From NCBI GenBank assembly GCA_030524345.1, contig JAUNGP010000014.1, forward strand, positions 1-51,476: a DNA stretch of 51,476 bases, read 5' to 3'. The position numbers and the translations under genes were made by a program. Of this stretch, positions 49,665 to 51,476 are shown in pieces (within the stretch, counting starts at the first letter, position 1; each line of letters starts with the position of its first letter). Source of the stretch: Clostridia bacterium. Its GTDB lineage: Bacteria; Bacillota; Clostridia; TANB77; CAG-465. Below the pieces are notes generated by a model. That model was given only the letters and a program-made list of their open reading frames with translations, did not search any database and was not told where the DNA came from.

Positions 49665-49966
49665 ATGAAAAAAGAAGAGCTTAACAGTATTATTAATGAT
49701 TTAAATCAGGTAGAAAAAATGAGAAGTGAGCTTAGTAATATACGTACAAGAATCAGTAATCCAATAGAAGAGATTATTCAATATGGATTAGAACATTTCA
49801 TTATTTCTTCTACAGCTGATGTCGTGTATATTTCTAAAAATATTTCAGATATTTTAGTAAACGATTTGATGAATTAAATGCTAAATTTGGGACAGATTTT
49901 AACAATAGATGTGTTCCGTCTGGGGTTATTATTAAAAGCGGTCCAAGAAGAAATAGTCGTTGCTAG
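49665..49966 (+). pseudogene. Frameshifted small protein gene of unknown function
   Basis: The first frame codes MKKEELNSIINDLNQVEKMR and on to about residue 62 (NPIEEIIQYGLEHFIISSTADVVYISKNISDI), then drifts to an early stop at 49875. From 49859 another frame continues smoothly with KRFDELNAKFGTDFNNRCVP SGVIIKSGPRRNSRC to a TAG at 49964. Together they make one coherent 100-residue protein, with one base lost near TATTTTAG (49850-49857). Strong SD and promoter remain, so the lesion is recent or a sequencing error. No family recognised. Confidence 0.6.
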
Positions 49967-49975
49967 TTAATATAT

Positions 49976-50012
49976 GAAAAAAATACTAGTTGGAAAGCTA
50001 GTATTTTTTTGT
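49976..50012 (+). terminator. Terminator of the frameshifted gene
   Basis: AAATACTAG, 8-nt loop, CTAGTATTT then TTTTG. Confidence 0.85.
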
Positions 50013-50071
50013 GTAGATATTAATAAAAATGGTCATCTTTAACTGCTTTAAAATTTTTATGAAAAATAAAA

Positions 50072-50116
50072 AACTCTGTAATAGTTAAATATAACTAGAT
50101 TACAGAGCTTTTTGTA
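50072..50116. terminator. Bidirectional terminator, probably of the original tRNA-Lys gene
   Basis: ACTCTGTAAT / ATTACAGAG(CT) around a 16-nt loop. The minus strand ends TTTTTTATTTTT directly after the tRNA fragment's CCA side, as expected for a tRNA terminator; the plus strand ends CTTTTTG. Confidence 0.75.
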
Positions 50117-50123
50117 ATTTGTA

Positions 50124-50168
50124 TGGTGCACCATCAGGGGCTCGAACCCTGGACAAATTGCTTAAGAG
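50124..50168 (-). other. tRNA-Lys(CUU) 3' fragment (attachment site)
   Basis: Minus strand, read 5' to 3': anticodon loop CTCTTAA (anticodon CTT), 3' anticodon strand GCAAT, variable TTGTC, T arm CAGGG-TTCGAGC-CCCTG, acceptor strand ATGGTGC, A, CCA. The matching 5' anticodon strand (expected ATTGC) and everything before it are replaced by unrelated sequence. A tRNA cut at the anticodon loop with an intact 3' end is the classic footprint of integration by a tyrosine recombinase. It puts host DNA to the left and the element to the right. Confidence 0.75.
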
Positions 50169-50319
50169 CTACCTTATCTTGACACACCTATTTAATTGAT
50201 TTTTTATTATTATATAGCTCTTTTTCAGTAAAATCAATATTTTGAAGAAAAAAATATGAGTTTAAAAAAGTTTATTAAGGTTTTAAGAATATTAAATAAA
50301 TTTAATAAAATTTAAAAAC

Positions 50320-50369
50320 TTGGTGCGATTATGCCCAAAAACTGGTGCATAAAAATTCACTCGCACCAA
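50320..50369. repeat. Inverted repeat with third half-site
   Basis: TTGGTGCGA (50320-50328) and TCGCACCAA (50361-50369) form a perfect 9-bp inverted repeat; a further TGGTGC lies at 50343-50348. Likely binding sites for an element protein (regulator, excisionase or initiator). Confidence 0.55.
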
Positions 50370-50414
50370 CTTAAATTTAGATATAAATTTTATATTAGTA
50401 GGAGGTGTCAAGAA

Positions 50415-50546
50415 ATGTTAAATTTTTTAATTGGATTATTTTTAGGGGCTAATGTTAGCCTTTTTTTATATGCCTGTGTTCTAGCAGGAGCAAAATTAGA
50501 AAAGGAGGATTATGAGCCATGTCAGAAAAAAGATACTACTGGTTGA
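50415..50546 (+). CDS. DUF3789-like small membrane protein
   Basis: 43 residues: one membrane helix (LNFLIGLFLGANVSLFLYAC) and a charged tail (KLEKEDYEPCQKKD). This type is common in clostridial mobile elements. I use ATG 50415 (AGGAGGTG 7 nt upstream), not the far upstream ATG of the open frame. It overlaps the next gene by 28 nt. Confidence 0.7.
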   Translation: MLNFLIGLFLGANVSLFLYACVLAGAKLEKEDYEPCQKKDTTG

Positions 50547-50971
50547 AATTATATGATACCTTTTTTGAAAATAAAACAAGTAAATATCTTCGCAAGTTAC
50601 CAGATGGAGATAAAATTTTGTTAGTATATCTTAAGTTTCAATTGAAGCTATTAAAAAGTGAAGGTATTTTTGTATATGAAAATTTATGTGATTCAGTGGC
50701 GGATGAAATTGCACTTACACTTGATGAAGATGTAAATACTGTAAAATTACTACTTGCTGCATTAGACAAAACAAAAGCAATAGAATATCTAAACGAAAAT
50801 ACTTTTATGCTCTCTGAAATGCAAGATTTAATTGGCAGTGAAGGATCAAGTGCTGCAAGAGTTAGAAAACATCGAAATAAATACAAAGCGTTACAAAGTA
50901 ACACATCAGTAACAAGTAGTAACGGTGAGGTAACAAATTTGTTACGGAGAGATAGATATAGAGATAGATAA
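50519..50971 (+). CDS. Phage replisome organiser N-terminal domain protein
   Basis: 150 residues: the start SEKRYYWLKLYDTFFENK and the winged-helix part (LRKLPDGDKILLVYLKFQLK; ALTLDEDVNTVKLLLAAL) match the N-terminal DNA-binding domain of phage replisome organisers. The C-terminus has a basic RVRKHRNKYKALQ segment and ends soon after (RRDRYRDR), so no DnaD-like second domain follows. It probably binds an origin to load replication proteins. AAAGGAGG is 11 nt upstream. Confidence 0.82.
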   Translation: MSEKRYYWLKLYDTFFENKTSKYLRKLPDGDKILLVYLKFQLKLLKSEGIFVYENLCDSVADEIALTLDEDVNTVKLLLAALDKTKAIEYLNENTFMLSEMQDLIGSEGSSAARVRKHRNKYKALQSNTSVTSSNGEVTNLLRRDRYRDR

Positions 50972-50975
50972 TAAG

Positions 50976-51287
50976 ATGATTGATGATTTATTTAATTTAA
51001 TAATAAATAAAAGCGATACAATTCCAAGTGAATTTTATGAGTTATTAAATAAATTGGAACTTAATTATACAAAAGAAATGATAAAAATTTACTCAATAAG
51101 TAACTTGCAACTAGTAAAAGATATTATTTATACACTTTATAGTATTTATGAAGATAACTTGAAAAACCTACTCTTTAAAGTAAAACGTGAGGAGCTTATA
51201 ACTCTTTACAATGTATGTAAATCATTTGAAACGGACAGTTTTATACCTTACTATAAAAAAGCTATTATAAACAAGTATATGAGCTAA
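50976..51287 (+). CDS. Unknown element-encoded protein
   Basis: 103 residues, soluble and helical, with alternating Leu/Ile-rich helices (ELLNKLELNYTKEMIKIY; LQLVKDIIYTLYSIYED). It begins 4 nt after the replisome organiser stop, with only a weak SD, so translation may be coupled. No family recognised. Confidence 0.55.
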   Translation: MIDDLFNLIINKSDTIPSEFYELLNKLELNYTKEMIKIYSISNLQLVKDIIYTLYSIYEDNLKNLLFKVKREELITLYNVCKSFETDSFIPYYKKAIINKYMS

Positions 51288-51300
51288 GGAGATGACTTTT

Positions 51301-51476
51301 ATGCCTGAAGATTATATAGAAAATATGGTATCTTCCATTCTATTTGGTAGTTTCAAAGTAATAGTAATAATACTTACTATATTACTAATATTTTCTTTGA
51401 TAATGCTTGCCATAGGGTGTTTGATAAAATCACAAAAGATAAAATCTAAATTTCTATTAGTTGTACCTAGTTTATT
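51301..51476 (+). CDS. Membrane protein (partial, runs off the right edge)
   Basis: ATG 51301 with AAGGAG upstream; 58 codons are visible without a stop. It encodes MPEDYIENMVSSILFGSFKV, a strong membrane helix (IVIILTILLIFSLIMLAIG), a short basic loop (KSQKIKSK) and the start of another hydrophobic stretch. Family unknown. Confidence 0.6.
   Translation, partial: MPEDYIENMVSSILFGSFKVIVIILTILLIFSLIMLAIGCLIKSQKIKSKFLLVVPSL

Larger units (their letters stand above)
49967..50414. other. Long gene-free junction region
   Basis: Between the frameshifted gene and the first gene of the right-hand element: two terminators, a tRNA-Lys 3' fragment (50124-50168), an A+T-rich stretch and an inverted repeat (50320-50369). 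No gene is supported here. Confidence 0.6.
50124..51476. mobile_element. Left end of an integrated element (continues past the window)
   Basis: Starts at the tRNA-Lys fragment and carries DUF3789-like, phage replisome organiser-like and further small unknown genes, all on the plus strand, closely packed. No integrase is visible yet; it would be expected further right or at the other end. Boundary is well supported, element type (prophage or ICE) is not decided. Confidence 0.65.

Noticed and set aside
50124-50200. Intact tRNA gene on the minus strand
   Set aside because: The 3' half is tRNA-like but the 5' anticodon strand, D arm and 5' acceptor strand are missing.
1-51476. CRISPR arrays, rRNA genes, complete tRNA genes
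   Set aside because: No regularly spaced repeats or RNA gene signatures were found on either strand by eye.

Overview
The window is AT-rich (my estimate is around 70% A+T) with Gram-positive style signals: strong AGGAGG/GGTGA Shine-Dalgarno sites, TTGACA-17-TATAAT promoters, frequent GTG and TTG starts and U-tailed terminators. A complete spoIIIA operon (AA to AH) and a GerW/YtfJ gene make it an endospore-forming member of the Firmicutes, most likely an anaerobic Clostridia lineage. I cannot name the species.

Layout. 1-8.4 kb: the end of a CnaB-type surface protein, a zinc-ribbon membrane protein with two tandem TPM-domain paralogues (like B. subtilis ydjG/ydjH), a GH18 glycosidase with a dry-stalk/SH3 N-terminus, and a SWIM-SNF2 helicase. 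8.4-9.9 kb: small membrane proteins. 10-14.9 kb: spoIIIAA-AH. 15-23.4 kb: a divergent type IV pilus/competence-like locus (PilM-PilN fusion, PilO-like, small NPF protein, pilin-like proteins, PilB, PilC). It includes an odd gene in which the N-terminal domain of a prepilin peptidase runs directly into a minor pilin. 23.5-27.4 kb: a YcgQ-like OB-fold protein, a membrane protein and secA.

27.4-36.2 kb is an inserted island. The last 41 bp of secA recur perfectly at 36219-36259, followed by a strong terminator that looks like the original secA terminator. The island holds a decayed DUF1016 nuclease, a MerR regulator and an operon: DUF1566-like protein, MBOAT acyltransferase, DHHW/AlgX-like protein, DUF4358-transglutaminase, a DXS-like thiamine-diphosphate enzyme that has lost substrate-phosphate arginines, a DUF4405 membrane protein and a membrane-anchored flavodoxin. 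Two near-identical MerR-type promoters with 19-bp spacers precede the two halves of this operon. I regard this as the best candidate for an undescribed system: a MerR-controlled envelope-acylation and redox module carried by an element that targets the 3' end of secA.

36.5-49.5 kb: an orphan VirD4/TraG-like coupling ATPase on the minus strand, then housekeeping genes (pth, Nudix, rplU with its leader, rpmA, an HD hydrolase, trpS, obg), a DUF212 membrane protein, ytfI-ytfJ, a compositionally foreign membrane protein with an attenuator-like leader, and an acyl-CoA ligase. 49.6-51.5 kb: a frameshifted small gene, then a tRNA-Lys(CUU) 3' fragment (50124-50168) that marks one end of a second integrated element. 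Its first genes (DUF3789-like, phage replisome organiser-like, two unknowns) run off the right edge. No rRNA, intact tRNA, CRISPR array, transposase or integrase was found inside the window.
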